From Gloeopeniophorella convolvens (Eukaryota > Basidiomycota > Agaricomycetes > Russulales), in the NCBI GenBank assembly GCA_022496205.1, contig WTXD01000005.1:806001-870000 (forward strand): DNA of 64,000 bases. Direction: 5' to 3'. Positions 32,829 to 43,464 of the stretch are shown one piece after another. The notes under the pieces are model-generated. The model had not been told where the DNA came from and searched no databases. It saw nothing but the letters and a program-made list of their open reading frames with translations. Made by a program: the position numbers and the translations under genes. Every line of letters starts with the position of its first letter. Within the stretch, counting starts at the first letter, position 1.

Positions 32829-33950
32829 ATGAACTCTCCAATTCTTGTCTGGATGCTCTATCTCAATCGTGAAGTCACCACAGAGGCCAGTCGCCCTTCC
32901 GTGGCACCCGCCACATTTCCCTTTGCTCATCCCGCCTCATCGTCCTCTCCAGGAATACGAAAAGTGTTATGATCTCGTACACAACACCGTCCCCCATGCA
33001 AAGAACATACCGAATAATCCCACCTCGGGCGAGGCCCTGCGTTCGCCCTTCCTCCTCTTTCGACCCCGCCGGCTTTTTTTGACCTCGAGCCCCTTGCAGG
33101 CCAGGTCATCGCACAGATGATGCCCCTTCTCATGATGCGGCATCGCCGGATACCGCGTGCCCGCTGGCGGGACCATGCCACGACAAACGGCAAGCACTGG
33201 ATCGAGCAGGTGGGTCCACGATGATGACGCCTTTCCCATCATCTCCATCTTCTCATCGGCCGTGCCTCTGCCTCGTGTCCAGATGCTCGACCACGTCAAT
33301 CCAGAACACCACCTCCGCTCGATGATCGGCTATCACCTCGCATGGGAAAACTCGCTCATCGGCATGGTCATGGTCCAGGGCAAGCAGCGCGAGGTCGTCA
33401 ACATCGGCCTGGGCATCAAGCAGGTCGCCGTCGAGCCGCGCGACGCGACCGTCGCCGCGTACGTCGAATCGCTCTCCCACAAGGTGCGTGGTGGCACATG
33501 CCCTCGCCACGCGGCGCCGGCCCCTGACGCCCGCCCGGGCCCGCGCAGCTCACCGAGCTCGAGCTCTCCTTCCTCGCGCCCAGCCTCGGCGACGAGGTCG
33601 TGCTGCGCCGGCTGTGCATCCTGCTCGCGCTCAAGGCGGCGTACATCAAGGCGATCGGCCAGCCGATGGGCTTCGACTGGTCCCGCCTCGAGTTCAACAT
33701 CTCCGAGGAGACGTGCACGGGCGACGGGCAGCCGCTCACCGGGTGGGAGTTCCGCCTGTACAAGGCGCACCTCGGCGTGCAGCGCCGCGGCCTGCTCGTC
33801 GAGGAGGGCTACCAATGCGTCACCGCGCACTTCCGCGGGACCGCCGACTCCAAGTTTGTGTGGCAGGACAACAACAAGGATCTCGAGTCGTGGGTGCAGT
33901 TCATCAACATCGACCAGATGACGAACGTCATCCCCAAGCTCACCGACTAG
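32829..33950 (+). CDS. 4'-phosphopantetheinyl transferase
   Basis: This enzyme moves the phosphopantetheine arm of CoA onto a serine of carrier proteins. In fungi the Lys5/Sfp-type enzyme activates aminoadipate reductase (lysine synthesis), polyketide synthases and peptide synthetases. Five exons (32829-32873, 32953-33040, 33100-33209, 33283-33483, 33549-33950) sum to 281 residues in frame. Residues 45-80 match the family's N-half (QVIAQMMPLLMM, TTNGKHWIEQ). The ACPS-like core follows, with NIGLGIKQVAVEPRD at the position of the usual GIDV metal-binding strand, then the hallmark helix ILLALKAAYIKAIGQPMGFDWSRLEFN, where the usual W-x-x-K-E-A-x-x-K reads L-x-x-K-A-A-x-x-K. The expected Asp of GIDV and Glu of KEA are therefore not in their usual form, so activity is uncertain. 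Confidence 0.72.
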
Positions 33951-34547
33951 CGCCGCCCGCCCGCCCACGCGCGGGCGGGCGGGGCTCGCGCCGCTGTGCC
34001 CCCACTAAAATCACCATCGCCCGCGTTGCGTGTCTCCGATCTGCTGTTGTCCGTGTAGTCTGTGCCTGTGTCAATGTTGTTGCTGTCGCCCCCTTCTTGG
34101 CCTCCGTGTGTGCTCGATATACCTCCTCCATCCCCATCCCCTATACATGCTCTAGTAATACTTATCCGGCATCTCCCCGCCACCGCGCACCTCCCGCACC
34201 AATTCCGAGAAACCGCCCCTTCCGCTGTCCGCGCTGCACTTGCCTCGGGCCCACTACTTATCCTTCCTTCCCCCTTCCCCTTCCGTTCCATTCCATTCCT
34301 AGGACGCATCTGCACCATTCCCCATCGAGATCCGCTGTACGAGTACCTATGTATCACGCTTCTGGTGGCGCATGCCAACGGCCTGTCCTCCGACAGCCCG
34401 CAATGCAAGCAAGTAAGCAGGGTAGTACCATTAGCTAGTATGTCACTATTGGATGTGGACGCGCGTGTCCCTGCGCGCCGTATGCGTATGCGTATGTACG
34501 ATTCGACCGCCCCAGAACAGAACAACAACAGCAGCACATGCCCCGCC
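33951..34547. other. Intergenic, convergent 3' ends
   Basis: This region separates the 3' ends of the transferase (+) and the PPR gene (-). It has runs such as TTCCCCCTTCCCCTTCCG, probably untranslated. No gene is recognised. Confidence 0.55.
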
Positions 34548-37362
34548 TCACGCCGCGCCGCGCCCGAGCCCGAGCGCCACCTCGCGCCGCCGCCACAGCG
34601 CACCCTCATACGAGCGGCACACCCACGTCACATACGCAACGTCACGCGCGCGCGTGCGCCCTGCGCCCACGAGCCGGTGGTGCAGCACCTCGAGCTCGCC
34701 GAACGTCAGCAGCGGCGGCACGCCGTCATCCGCAACGTCCAGCGGCGTCGACAGCCGCACGAGCGCGTGCCCGCGCTGCGTGTGCGCGGGGGCCGGCGCG
34801 GGCGCGCGCACGGCGGCGGGCGGGTAGGCCGCGACGAACGCGCGCAGGCACGCGAGCGCGTCGTCTAAGCGGTGCGTCCTGCAGCGCCAGTGTCAGCGGT
34901 GGACGGACAGGGGAAGGCAGGGGACGCACAGCGCAAACACACGGATGCGCGCGGCGTACGCGCGCTGCACGAGCCGCGGCGGCGCGCCGCGCTCGAGCGG
35001 CGCCCACGCCGCCCATGCCTCGTCCGCGAACGCGCCGGCGGCGGCGCTGCGCTCGGCGCCGCGGCGCGCGGCTGCGCAGCGCTCGAGCGCGGCGACGGGC
35101 GCGTGCGCGTCGTGCGGGACGCCGTGCGCGGCGAAGAGCGTGCGGAAGGCGGCGTGTGCGGCGGGCAGCGGCGCGTGCGCGTAGAGCACGGCGAGGTACG
35201 CGCTGAGCAGGCGGGCGGTGGGGCGGACGTGCGGGAAGGTCGGGAGCGCGTCGGAGGCGGGGGCAGGGGAGGGGGAGGGCTGGGTGATGCGCGCGAAGAG
35301 TGCGCGCGCCTCGTTGAGGACTTCCGCGCGGCTCTGCGGGGGCAGGTGTGCGAAGCTCGGCGCGTCTGCGTCTGCGTCTTCTGCGTCCGTTGGCGCCTCT
35401 GTCGGGGCCGGCGGACCAGCGTCTGCGCTCGGACCATCCCCGGCAGCGGATGACTCGACCAGGTGCGGCGCGCCCGTAGGTGCTGGAGTGCTGCCCTGGG
35501 CCTGGGCGCCCGCGGCGCCCTCCTTGATCAGCGGCGCCATCGCGCGGCGGAACGGCGGGCGGTACGCCGCGTACGCGTGCAGGACGTGCTCCATCGCGCG
35601 CGCGTCGACGACGACGCGCGGGTCGTGCCGCGCGGCCTCGACCATCTCCGCGAGGAGCCAGCGCGCGCGCGCGAGGTCGCCGACGCGCTTCGCGCCCTCG
35701 AGGAGCGCGCGGAACGCCGGCGCGTCGGGGCGGAACTCGGCGCGCCCGCGCGCGTCGCGGTGCGCGTCGAGCATCTGCTTCGCGAGGCGGAACGCCTCGC
35801 GCACGTACGCTTTGGCGCCGGAGCGTGCGCACGCGAGGATGGCGGCGGTGTATGCGGCGGCGGTCGGCGGGAGCGCGCGGTCGACGGTCATCTCGGTGAA
35901 GAGGTCGAGCGCGCGCTCGGGCTCGGCGGGCGTGGGCAGCGCGCAGGCGCGGATCATCTGTGTGTAGAGGTGCGCGTCGGGGTGCGGGTGCGCGACGTAG
36001 CGCATGTGCGCGAAGAGGTCCCAGGCGCGCGCGGCGGCGGGGGAGGAGCGCGTGCGGAAGAGCGCGGCGATGAGGCGCGAGTAGGTCGGCATGGGCGCGG
36101 GCTTGCCCGCGTTTTCGTAGGTGTGGAGGAGGGTGAGCGCGCTCTCGGGGACGGTGCCGGGTGGGACGCTCTTTTCGTGTGCCTTGATGTGCAGGTGTCG
36201 CTGGCGATCAGTGAGAGGGCCTGTGCGGACATGTTAGACCGTGCGTGTGTGTGGTGTACAGAAACGCACCCCTGACAGAGGTCTCCAGAAACCGCTCGAT
36301 GCCCAGCGTGTCGCCCCGACCGGCATACCAACTCATAATGTCGGCCGTAGGCTCTTCCGCCAAGTGAATACCCGATAGCTACGACGGAATCAGCGATGAC
36401 TCGGATGTCGCAAAAACCTAGACTTGCCGTCATTAGCTCGAGGGCGTCCTGGGCCGACCGCGGGTCATCGTGAGCAAGCTACCAAGCCGCATCAGCAAAC
36501 GATTTGGATAAGAGCAAAATAGGGACGCACTGAGGCCCTTATCAACGACCTCCACTCCTCAGGCGACAGCAGGGACAGAGGCACGAGCGTAGAGTGTTGC
36601 CCAGAAGTAGACGCCGCGACGTCCTGGGACGCCAGCAAATCGTGAATGAGCGGCCGAAGCCGTGCGACAGCAAGTTGATGCGGGGGCAACGACGAGTGCC
36701 CTCCGCCAGTGTCAGCTCTGTGTTGCTGTAGCTGGATCCCACTGCGCTCCTGCAGCACAGCCAAGAACGTCTCGGGCGACGACAGAGGCTCGGGCTCGGA
36801 CGCGTAGCGCGCGAGGATGTCCTCCACCACGGCACTGTCATGCTTCTCGGTAGACACCGCTACCGGCGGACCCACAGCGGTGTCGGACAAGCTGTTGGGC
36901 AGGGCCAGGACGTCCTCGTAGAGCGCCTCGAGTTCCGCTTCAGAAAAGCTGAGCTCGGCGGCCTCCTTCTGCGCGCAGCGTGAGCGGCAAGACAGCGCGA
37001 CCGGACGCGCGCACGCACCTCCTTCTCGCTCTCGGCGGCATTCGCGAGTGCCTCTGCGGTCCGCGCGAGCGCGCTGATGGGGCCGAGCGACGACGAGCTG
37101 TCGGGCGCGCGCGCGATTATGGAGAGGCCGTGGCGTCTCCGCCGGCGTCCGCTGCGCAGGCGAGACGGGTCAGAGCGGTGGATCCACACGCGTGCGTGCA
37201 GACGACGTACTGGCTAGCCTGTTCGGAGGCGGACACGGGAAGCTCGGGGAAGGTGGGCGGGGGCTGGGCGGCAAGGGCGGCATGCTGGATGCGGCGCGGG
37301 GTGGGCAGGCGGGGACGGGGACGGACATGTGAAAGGGGGGCGCGGAGGGCGCGGGCGGACAT
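34548..37362 (-). CDS. Pentatricopeptide-repeat protein, probably mitochondrial
   Basis: PPR proteins bind organellar RNA through stacked helix pairs and guide its processing or translation. The start at 37362 (MSARALRAPLSHVRPRPRL) is a good mitochondrial presequence: basic, Ser/Arg-rich and without acidic residues. Exons then chain through SIIARAPDSSSSLGPISALAR, KEAAELSFSEAELEALYEDV, and a region with AEEPTADIMSWYAGRG. The long exon of about 34900-36200 carries the repeats MPTYSRLIAALFRT, AHLYTQMIRAC, AAYTAAILACARSGA and PAFRALLEGAKRVGDLARARW, which have the typical Y-x-x-L-I-x-A-x-x-x-x-G pattern. The last intron (donor GTGCGT, 51 nt) leads to THRLDDALACLRAFVAAYPP and a stop near 34548. The gene is extremely GC-rich, so all six frames are open over long stretches and shadow ORFs abound. 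Confidence 0.7.
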
Positions 37363-37639
37363 GGCGAGAGGCGCGTGATATCCGGTATGTCGCGGGGCGT
37401 CGCGGGTGCACGGTGAGGAGGGCGGGACTCCGTCGTCGTCGTTGCCAGCGCCGTCAATTAGAGACGCGGCATCACGTGCGTCCAAGGCGAGTTGTCGGCC
37501 CGGGTCCGGCCGGGGAGATGATGAGATATCGACCGGCGAGCCTTTGGGGGAGACCATTGAAGCCAAGCGTATAAATCTCGCCATCGTCTCTCATCCAACC
37601 CCATCCTATCCTTATTTCTCCCCACTCATCTCAATCACA
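37363..37639. promoter_or_regulatory. Divergent promoter, PPR protein / malate dehydrogenase
   Basis: 277 bp between two divergent starts. A good TATA box (GTATAAATC, about 37569-37577) lies some 65 bp before the malate dehydrogenase ATG. A CACGTG E-box-type palindrome is at about 37473-37478. Two mitochondrial-metabolism genes sharing this region could be co-regulated, which is inference. Confidence 0.5.
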
Positions 37640-39146
37640 ATGGTCAAGGCTGTCGTTCTCGGTGCTGCTGGTCTGTCCTCCTCCTGTTGCCATCGTCGCC
37701 CCCTAATCTCTTTCCATCTCCAGGCGGAATCGGCCAGCCCTTGGCCCTTCTCCTCAAGACAAACCCGCTCGTCACGGAGGTGCGTAGCCCTGTCCTCACA
37801 CAGGCGTTGCAGCGCTAAATATGGCGCTTGCAGCTCGGGCTCTTTGATATTGTCAACACCCCCGGTGTCGCTGCTGATCTCTCCCATATCGCCACCCCCG
37901 CCAAGGTCGAGGGCTACCTTCCCCCCGATGATGGCCTCGCCAAGACTCTCAAGGGTGCCGACGTTGTCGTCATTCCCGCTGGTGTCCCTCGCAAGCCTGG
38001 CGTACGTCCCTCGCCCAGATCCGCACGTATATGCGCTCACAGATCTTTTTAGATGACCCGGTACGCCCAGCTGTCACTTCGTTAATCTAGATCTTTAACT
38101 CATCGCGATGGTCTGAAGCGATGATCTATTCAAGGTGAGCGGATTTAGAGCGGATCGGGGCGCGCAGATAAGCTAACTTTACCAGATCAACGCGGGCATC
38201 GTCTACGACCTCGCGACCGGCATTGCCACGACCGCCCCCAAGGCGTTCGTCCTCGTCATCTCCAACCCGGTCAACTCGACCGTCCCCATCGTCGCCGAGG
38301 TCCTCAAGAAGCACGGCGTCTTTGACCCCAAGCGGTATGTCCAGCGCATTAGCTCTGTGAGGCGGGCGCTGATCGTCGCGCAGCCTGTTCGGTGTCACGA
38401 CACTCGACGTCGTCCGCGCGTCGACCTTTGTCGCCGAGATCATAGGCGACCTCTCCAAGTCCCCCGAGGTCGTCGTCCCCGTCGTCGGCGGCCATTCCGG
38501 CGTCACGGTACGCCGCCTCTGCCGCGCGCACCCCCAGCCCCGCTCACGCCCGCCCGCCCGCTCGCCGTAGATCGTGCCGCTGCTCTCGCAGTCGTCGCAC
38601 CCGCTCCCGGCGTCGTTCGCACAGGACAAGCTGGACGCGCTGACGAACCGCATCCAGTTTGGCGGCGACGAGGTCGTCAAGGCGAAGGACGGCGCGGGCT
38701 CCGCAACGCTCTCGATGGCGTACGCGGGCGCCGAGTTTGCGAGCAAGGTCTTCAGGGCGCTCGCGGGCGAGAAGGGCCTCGTCGCGCCGAGCTACGTCCA
38801 CCTCGACGCGGACGCGCAGGGTGGCGCGGCGGTGAAGAAGGAGATCGGCAAGGAGCTCGACTACTTTTCCGCGAACATCGAGATCGGAGTGCGTGCACGC
38901 CGCGTCGCCGTCCCCGCGCACCTGTTGGCTGATGCGCGCTTTTGGTGCAGCCGAATGGCGTGGAGAGGATCTTGCCGCTGGGTAAGCTCACCGAATATGA
39001 GAGCAAGCTCATCGCGGCAGCGGTGCCCGAGCTCGCGACGAACATCGAGAAGGTGTGTGCCAAGCCTGTCTAAGCTCCGGCGCCAGTGCTGATGCGCACA
39101 TTCCCAGGGCGCGACGTTCCAGAAGCCGCCGCCGGCGAAGGTCTGA
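37640..39146 (+). CDS. mdh: Malate dehydrogenase (NAD-dependent)
   Basis: Interconverts malate and oxaloacetate with NAD. The 336-residue product starts directly at the Rossmann fold ([22 protein letters not shown]), with no mitochondrial presequence, so a cytosolic form is likely. Key parts are [19 protein letters not shown] (first substrate Arg and mobile loop), [11 protein letters not shown] (Asn binding), the catalytic pair in LDVVRAST and GGHSGVTIVPLLSQ (His), and [17 protein letters not shown]. Ten exons are needed: 37640-37670, 37724-37779, 37834-38001, 38053-38060, 38119-38134, 38186-38334, 38384-38507, 38571-38888, 38951-39052, 39108-39146. They sum exactly to 337 codons with the stop. 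Exons 4 and 5 are only 8 and 16 nt and encode MTRDDLFK, part of the active-site loop. The gene is intact. Confidence 0.95.
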
Positions 39147-40081
39147 GGGGACGCTGCAAAGAAGCGAATGTGTATGATGGGGACGTAGAGCAGTTGTTGT
39201 ATTATCGCGGCACAAAAGCAACGCGCGTAGATGAAAGAGCTGCTGTGATTGTTGGGAACGGCATGCACGCGGCTGGATATGGGATAATTGCGAGGAGGGG
39301 CATCGTAAGGGTCGCGAGTGCTGGTGCTCCCTGGCGTGCGCAGCAAGTCACATAAGCACTTACATGTACATGTCGCCGGAGGGGAGACATACAGCGCGCG
39401 CGCGCGTGCTGGTGGCCATTGGACGCAGATCCTGCTGGGCCGTGCTTCGCTGTCACGACCGGGCGGTGCACCCGCCTTCGAATTCTCCCTGGCACTGATC
39501 CTGACACCCCACGATGATCAGAGAGGCCCCGAGTCGTCCCTCCCACGACCAAATTTCCTCTCGAGCCCCGGCCGAACTCGCTCCCCTCCAAACGCACCGC
39601 TTTGTATAAGTAGGCATGTATGTCTGCAGTAGGGCGGCCCTTCGACGCACCACCGCCGAGCTCGGCACCTGCCCATCTGCCCGCACCCAGCCCTCGCGCT
39701 CCCACCATCTGCATCACCAGCAGACGTGTTCTGTCATTTTGCATCCGCGGCCAGGCACCCGGCCGTGCCGCGCTTCGATTCGACCAACGCGCTGCTCGCA
39801 TCATTGAGTTGGTTGAGCTGCAGAAGTTCTTTGCAGTTTACCTTTGCAGCCGGCCTCAACGGGCTCCCAGCTGATTATTGATTCTGCTCGGTGTCCCTGG
39901 ACCTGGACCTGACCCGGTACCCGACCCAGAGTACATACATACTTAAACCCACCGCCGCTGACTCGGTGGCGTTCTCCCCTGCCTGTCATCAGTCGAACCC
40001 GCCTGTCACTGTCGCTTCAAGTCGAAGCCTCTCGCCCAACTCTGACGCTGACCTGACTGACCCGGGGCGTACGTGCCTTGC
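39147..40081. other. Intergenic, start of duplicated segment A
   Basis: No gene is recognised. From about 39430 onward the sequence resembles 46985 onward (segment B), for example the shared GGGCGGTGCAC and CTCCCAGCTGATTATTGATT-like tracts. The 40-bp AT-rich part with CATACTTAAACC before the DUF6533 start is conserved in both copies and may be the core promoter. Confidence 0.5.
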
Positions 40082-41839
40082 ATGGCGGACGGCGGCGCGG
40101 AACCCGCGCAGCTGCACGACCTCGTCCGGTGCCTGAATGGCTGGCGCCTCACCACGGTGCGCCGTCCGCGCTCTGACGCAGGGAGCGCGAGCTGAATGCG
40201 TGTGCGTTGGGTTGGTGGCGCAGGATATTGCGGGTGCGTGACGTCTGTGGATGGCGCGGTGCTGATGGGTCCTGATCGACGCGCACGCACGCAGTGGCCA
40301 GCGCGGCGCTCATCGTGAGTCCACCTAGAGGCCCGTTGTGACTCGAGGCAGCGCAGCTAACGCCGCGACAGTTCTACGACTGGATCCTCACGAGCGGCGG
40401 CGAGGTGCGCGCCACCCCGCCCGTGGCGCGCATGTATGTGCTGACGCGCACGCCCCGCGCACAGCTGGACTACCTCTGGCGCCGCGAGCGCCTCACCTAC
40501 GCGCGCGTCCTCTTCGTCCTCGCGCGCTACCCCGCGCTCGCATGCGCCCTCCTCGACCTGTTCCCCGTGCGCCGCCTCCCGCCTCCCCCGCCGCCTCTCC
40601 CCCCTACTCACCCGCCCGCGTCCACAGTCGAGCGTCACGCAGGGCAACGTGCTCACGTGCCTGCGCCTCGCCACGATTGTCTTCTCCGAGCGTGCGTGCG
40701 CGCCCCAGTGCCGGTGCGCCCGCGCAGAGCGCTGAGCCGCGCGCATGACTGCAGTGATCCTCGCGACGCGGACGTGGGCTATCTGGGAGAAGAGCCGTGC
40801 CGTCCTCGCGGTGCTCGTCGGCACCTTCGTGGTGCGTCGCGCGCTGCCGCCCGCCGCGCGCGACTGACTCGACGCTGCAGGCGTGCGCGGCGCCCGGGAT
40901 CGCGATCATCGAGCGCGACATCGCCACCACCGTTCGTGAGTCCTCTGCGCGCGTTCCCGCCGCACGCTCGCGCGCTGAGCAGCGCGCAGTGGGCCCATCG
41001 GCCGACCCGGGCCTCGCGGACGTGCAGCAGTGCCAGGTCTTCACGAGCGCGGTCAAGCACGTCTGGGTCGTGCCCTACCTCGTCGTCATGGTCTTCGAAG
41101 CCGGTGCGCCCCCCCCCCCGCCGCGTCTACAGGCCGGCGCTGACGCACGCCCGTCCGCCAGTCGTGCTCGCGCTCACGCTGTACAGGGTCCTGGCGTACT
41201 ACCGCGAGGTCCCGAAGCAGACGCGCACGCCGCTGCTCGACGTGCTCTGGATCGACGGTGCGGCGCCCCTATTCGCTCGCTCGCGTGCGTGCTGATGCGC
41301 GGGCCTAGGCGTCATGTATTTCGTGTTTATGCTCCGTGCGTTATTTTGCGGCTGTGTTTTGCTTGTGCGCGGGGCGGCGCGGTAACCCCGGCTACTTAGT
41401 GCTCGGCGTCATGAACGTCGTCCTGGTGCTCCAAGTATCCGTGCGTGCCCCGCTCGCGCCGCGCGCCCGACGCCCCGCTGAGCATTTCCAGGACCCGCAA
41501 CTGCGCACCGGCGGCACGCAGTAAGCACCGCTCCTGGCTCTGCAGCACCGCCGCGGGGGATGTCGATGACATGACAACCGCACACACAGGCTGCAGATGG
41601 TGCTCCACAGCATCCTCTCGACGCGCATCGTGCTGCACATCGCGCACACGACGCAGCAGGACCTCGTCGACTCGCGCTGCACGCTCGCGCAGTACCGCAT
41701 CTCGACCGCGATGGAGTTCGCGAACGTGTCCGAGGTGACCGCCGAGGCCGTCGTGCTCGACGACGAGCCGGCGCTAGGCGCCGGCGCCGGCGGCGTCGAG
41801 CCGGCGAGGCGCGGGAAGGACCCGGTGCGTGCGGTGTAG
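40082..41839 (+). CDS. DUF6533 multi-pass membrane protein (copy A, intact)
   Basis: A family of basidiomycete seven-helix-like membrane proteins of unknown function. The start MADGGAEPAQLHDLVRCLNGW leads, through exons of only 10 nt (40224-40233) and 20 nt (40295-40314), into the conserved first membrane region ASAALIFYDWILTSGGEVR. Further membrane segments follow in separate exons: RVLFVLARYPALACALL, LATRTWAIW-AVLAVLVGTFV, VWVVPYLVVMVFEAVVLALTLY, and VMYFVFMLLLGVMNVVLVL. The family's C-terminal LHSILSTRIVLHIAH comes next, then a cytosolic tail to TAG at 41837-41839. No stop or frameshift was found in the chain, in contrast to copy B. Length is about 330 residues. Confidence 0.7.
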
Positions 41840-41971
41840 GGGCTTTTTGCGGGGGAAAATGGGAGTGGGAGGGATACTCTGTGTAGCGCGTACGCATTCA
41901 TACCTGCTGTATCGAACTGGATGTAGTAACAACACCAAAGACCGCGCACTGCCCGCACGCCAGAATACCTA

Positions 41972-42670
41972 CAGTCTACCACCATCAAACGAGACACCAC
42001 CACCAAACGAGACACTTGAGCTCTCCACACACACCGACACCGTTTCCCTCCAAGATTTTGAGGTGTAAAATATGGAAATAGCCATCCTTTGTAGGTCCAA
42101 AACATTGGAAGAGATCGGACAACTAGTGAATGAACGAGAGGCGAAACATGCTTATGATTCTGGTGTTCGAGGATCTTCCACTAATTCATATGACGTTTCA
42201 GCAACAGTCTGGTATTTGAGCAAATAAGATATTATATGTACACAATTTACATGCAGAAACGAGGTAGATCTGAATGTTTGAGAAGCATCGGTCAGTGGTA
42301 GAGGTATCATCGAAGAACATAGATGTTGGGAATGAGCCGGAAGAGCCCTGGTGCGACCAGGACTTGCCTAATCGGACAATATAAGCGCCCTTGGACAGAG
42401 CAGAACGATGCGGCACGCGGCACGGCCGAGCTGACTAACTGTAAATATTACCCGATCTGGGTGTCTCGTCTGGTGGTGGTTTGCCCTCGCCTAGATATTC
42501 AGCGTCTTCCACTTCCCCCTTGTTATACTCGTCGGAATGGATCAACGATTTTTCATAGAGTACGCAGATAGGTTCTGTACCCATATGTAAAGTTTTAAGG
42601 CGGCAGGACAAGTCAAAAATATTCGAGATTTGTTTCATACTTCGGTGTCTCGTTTGGTGGTGGTAGACTG
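41972..42670. mobile_element. Non-autonomous Tc1/mariner-pogo-like element (MITE)
   Basis: A 699-bp element is bounded by imperfect terminal inverted repeats that agree at 26 of 27 positions (left outer end CAGTCTACCACCATCAAAC; right end the complement with one C/T difference). It is flanked on both sides by the dinucleotide TA (41970-41971 and 42671-42672), the target duplication of Tc1/mariner and Fot1/pogo transposases. The motif ACCACCAAACGAGACAC recurs just inside the left end (about 41997-42015) and again in inverted form at about 42460-42480, as subterminal repeats. No long reading frame is present, so it cannot move by itself. It lies about 130 bp beyond the stop of the intact DUF6533 gene and is missing from segment B. 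Confidence 0.8.
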
Positions 42671-43464
42671 TACCGGGAAAAAACCGTGAAAATCGTTGGC
42701 GCGGCTGACTCATTCGGTTACGATATACACTCGGCAAGGATCCTACGAGAATATTTTAAATCTGGAGCGAAAAAGCCGCCAAGATTCTAAGTAAATTCAT
42801 AGCTAAAAACAGGTCACGTTGTGAATGAGTTTAGACTCCAGAACGGCTCTCTGTCTAGCAGATCCCCATACTTATACGTATGAAACAGCTATTCTGACGA
42901 TTCCCATGGGTTTTTCCCGGCAAAGAGTTTGGCGTGCAGGCAGTGGCAAAGTTCGTGGCTTGCCCGCCGCGATCACGTGACTAGGACCACGTCGCGTCGC
43001 AACTCGCGACGTTGCGGTTTTCACTGCAAGACGGAACCTTGAGAGGGTCACCGGTCACCAGACGATGCCCCAGCGGCGAGCGCGAGCTCACTCGGCTGCT
43101 CAAGCCCTCCGGAAAGCGGCCGCCGCCCTGAGGGGCGCAGCTTCGGGTTGATTCAAAACATAGTACTCGAGTACACCGTGCGTGATAGATTTGCGACCGA
43201 TATCACAGAGACATGCTCGATAAAAAAACATAGTGATAGCAGTAGAAAGCAAAACGAGAACATCCAGACATTCTCACAGTCGCAATGTAGTCATTGGTTG
43301 ATCATTGGTCGTTGTCGTGTTGAGCGACAGCGGCCGGTGTATCCTCAGCGACTACACTCGGGGTCTGGTCCGTTTGAGATTCAGGCCGTACGACCGTGAT
43401 ATTGCGTGAAGCAGCCGCAACTGCGATTGGACCTGATTAGACTCGGAGTAGCAGCGGCGCAACG
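42671..43464. other. Intergenic, partly unique to segment A
   Basis: 42673-42946 has no counterpart in segment B. From about 42947 (GCAAAGTTCGTGGCTTGCCC) the sequence again matches B (49697 onward). No gene recognised. The right part is downstream of the unknown minus-strand gene. Confidence 0.55.

Noticed and set aside
34726..35832. Long Arg-rich ORFs over the PPR gene
   Set aside because: Off-frame products of very GC-rich DNA. The PPR repeats are in another frame.
41108..41120. Poly-C run in the DUF6533 gene
   Set aside because: It falls within an intron near its donor and does not affect the frame; it is at most a length-variable site.
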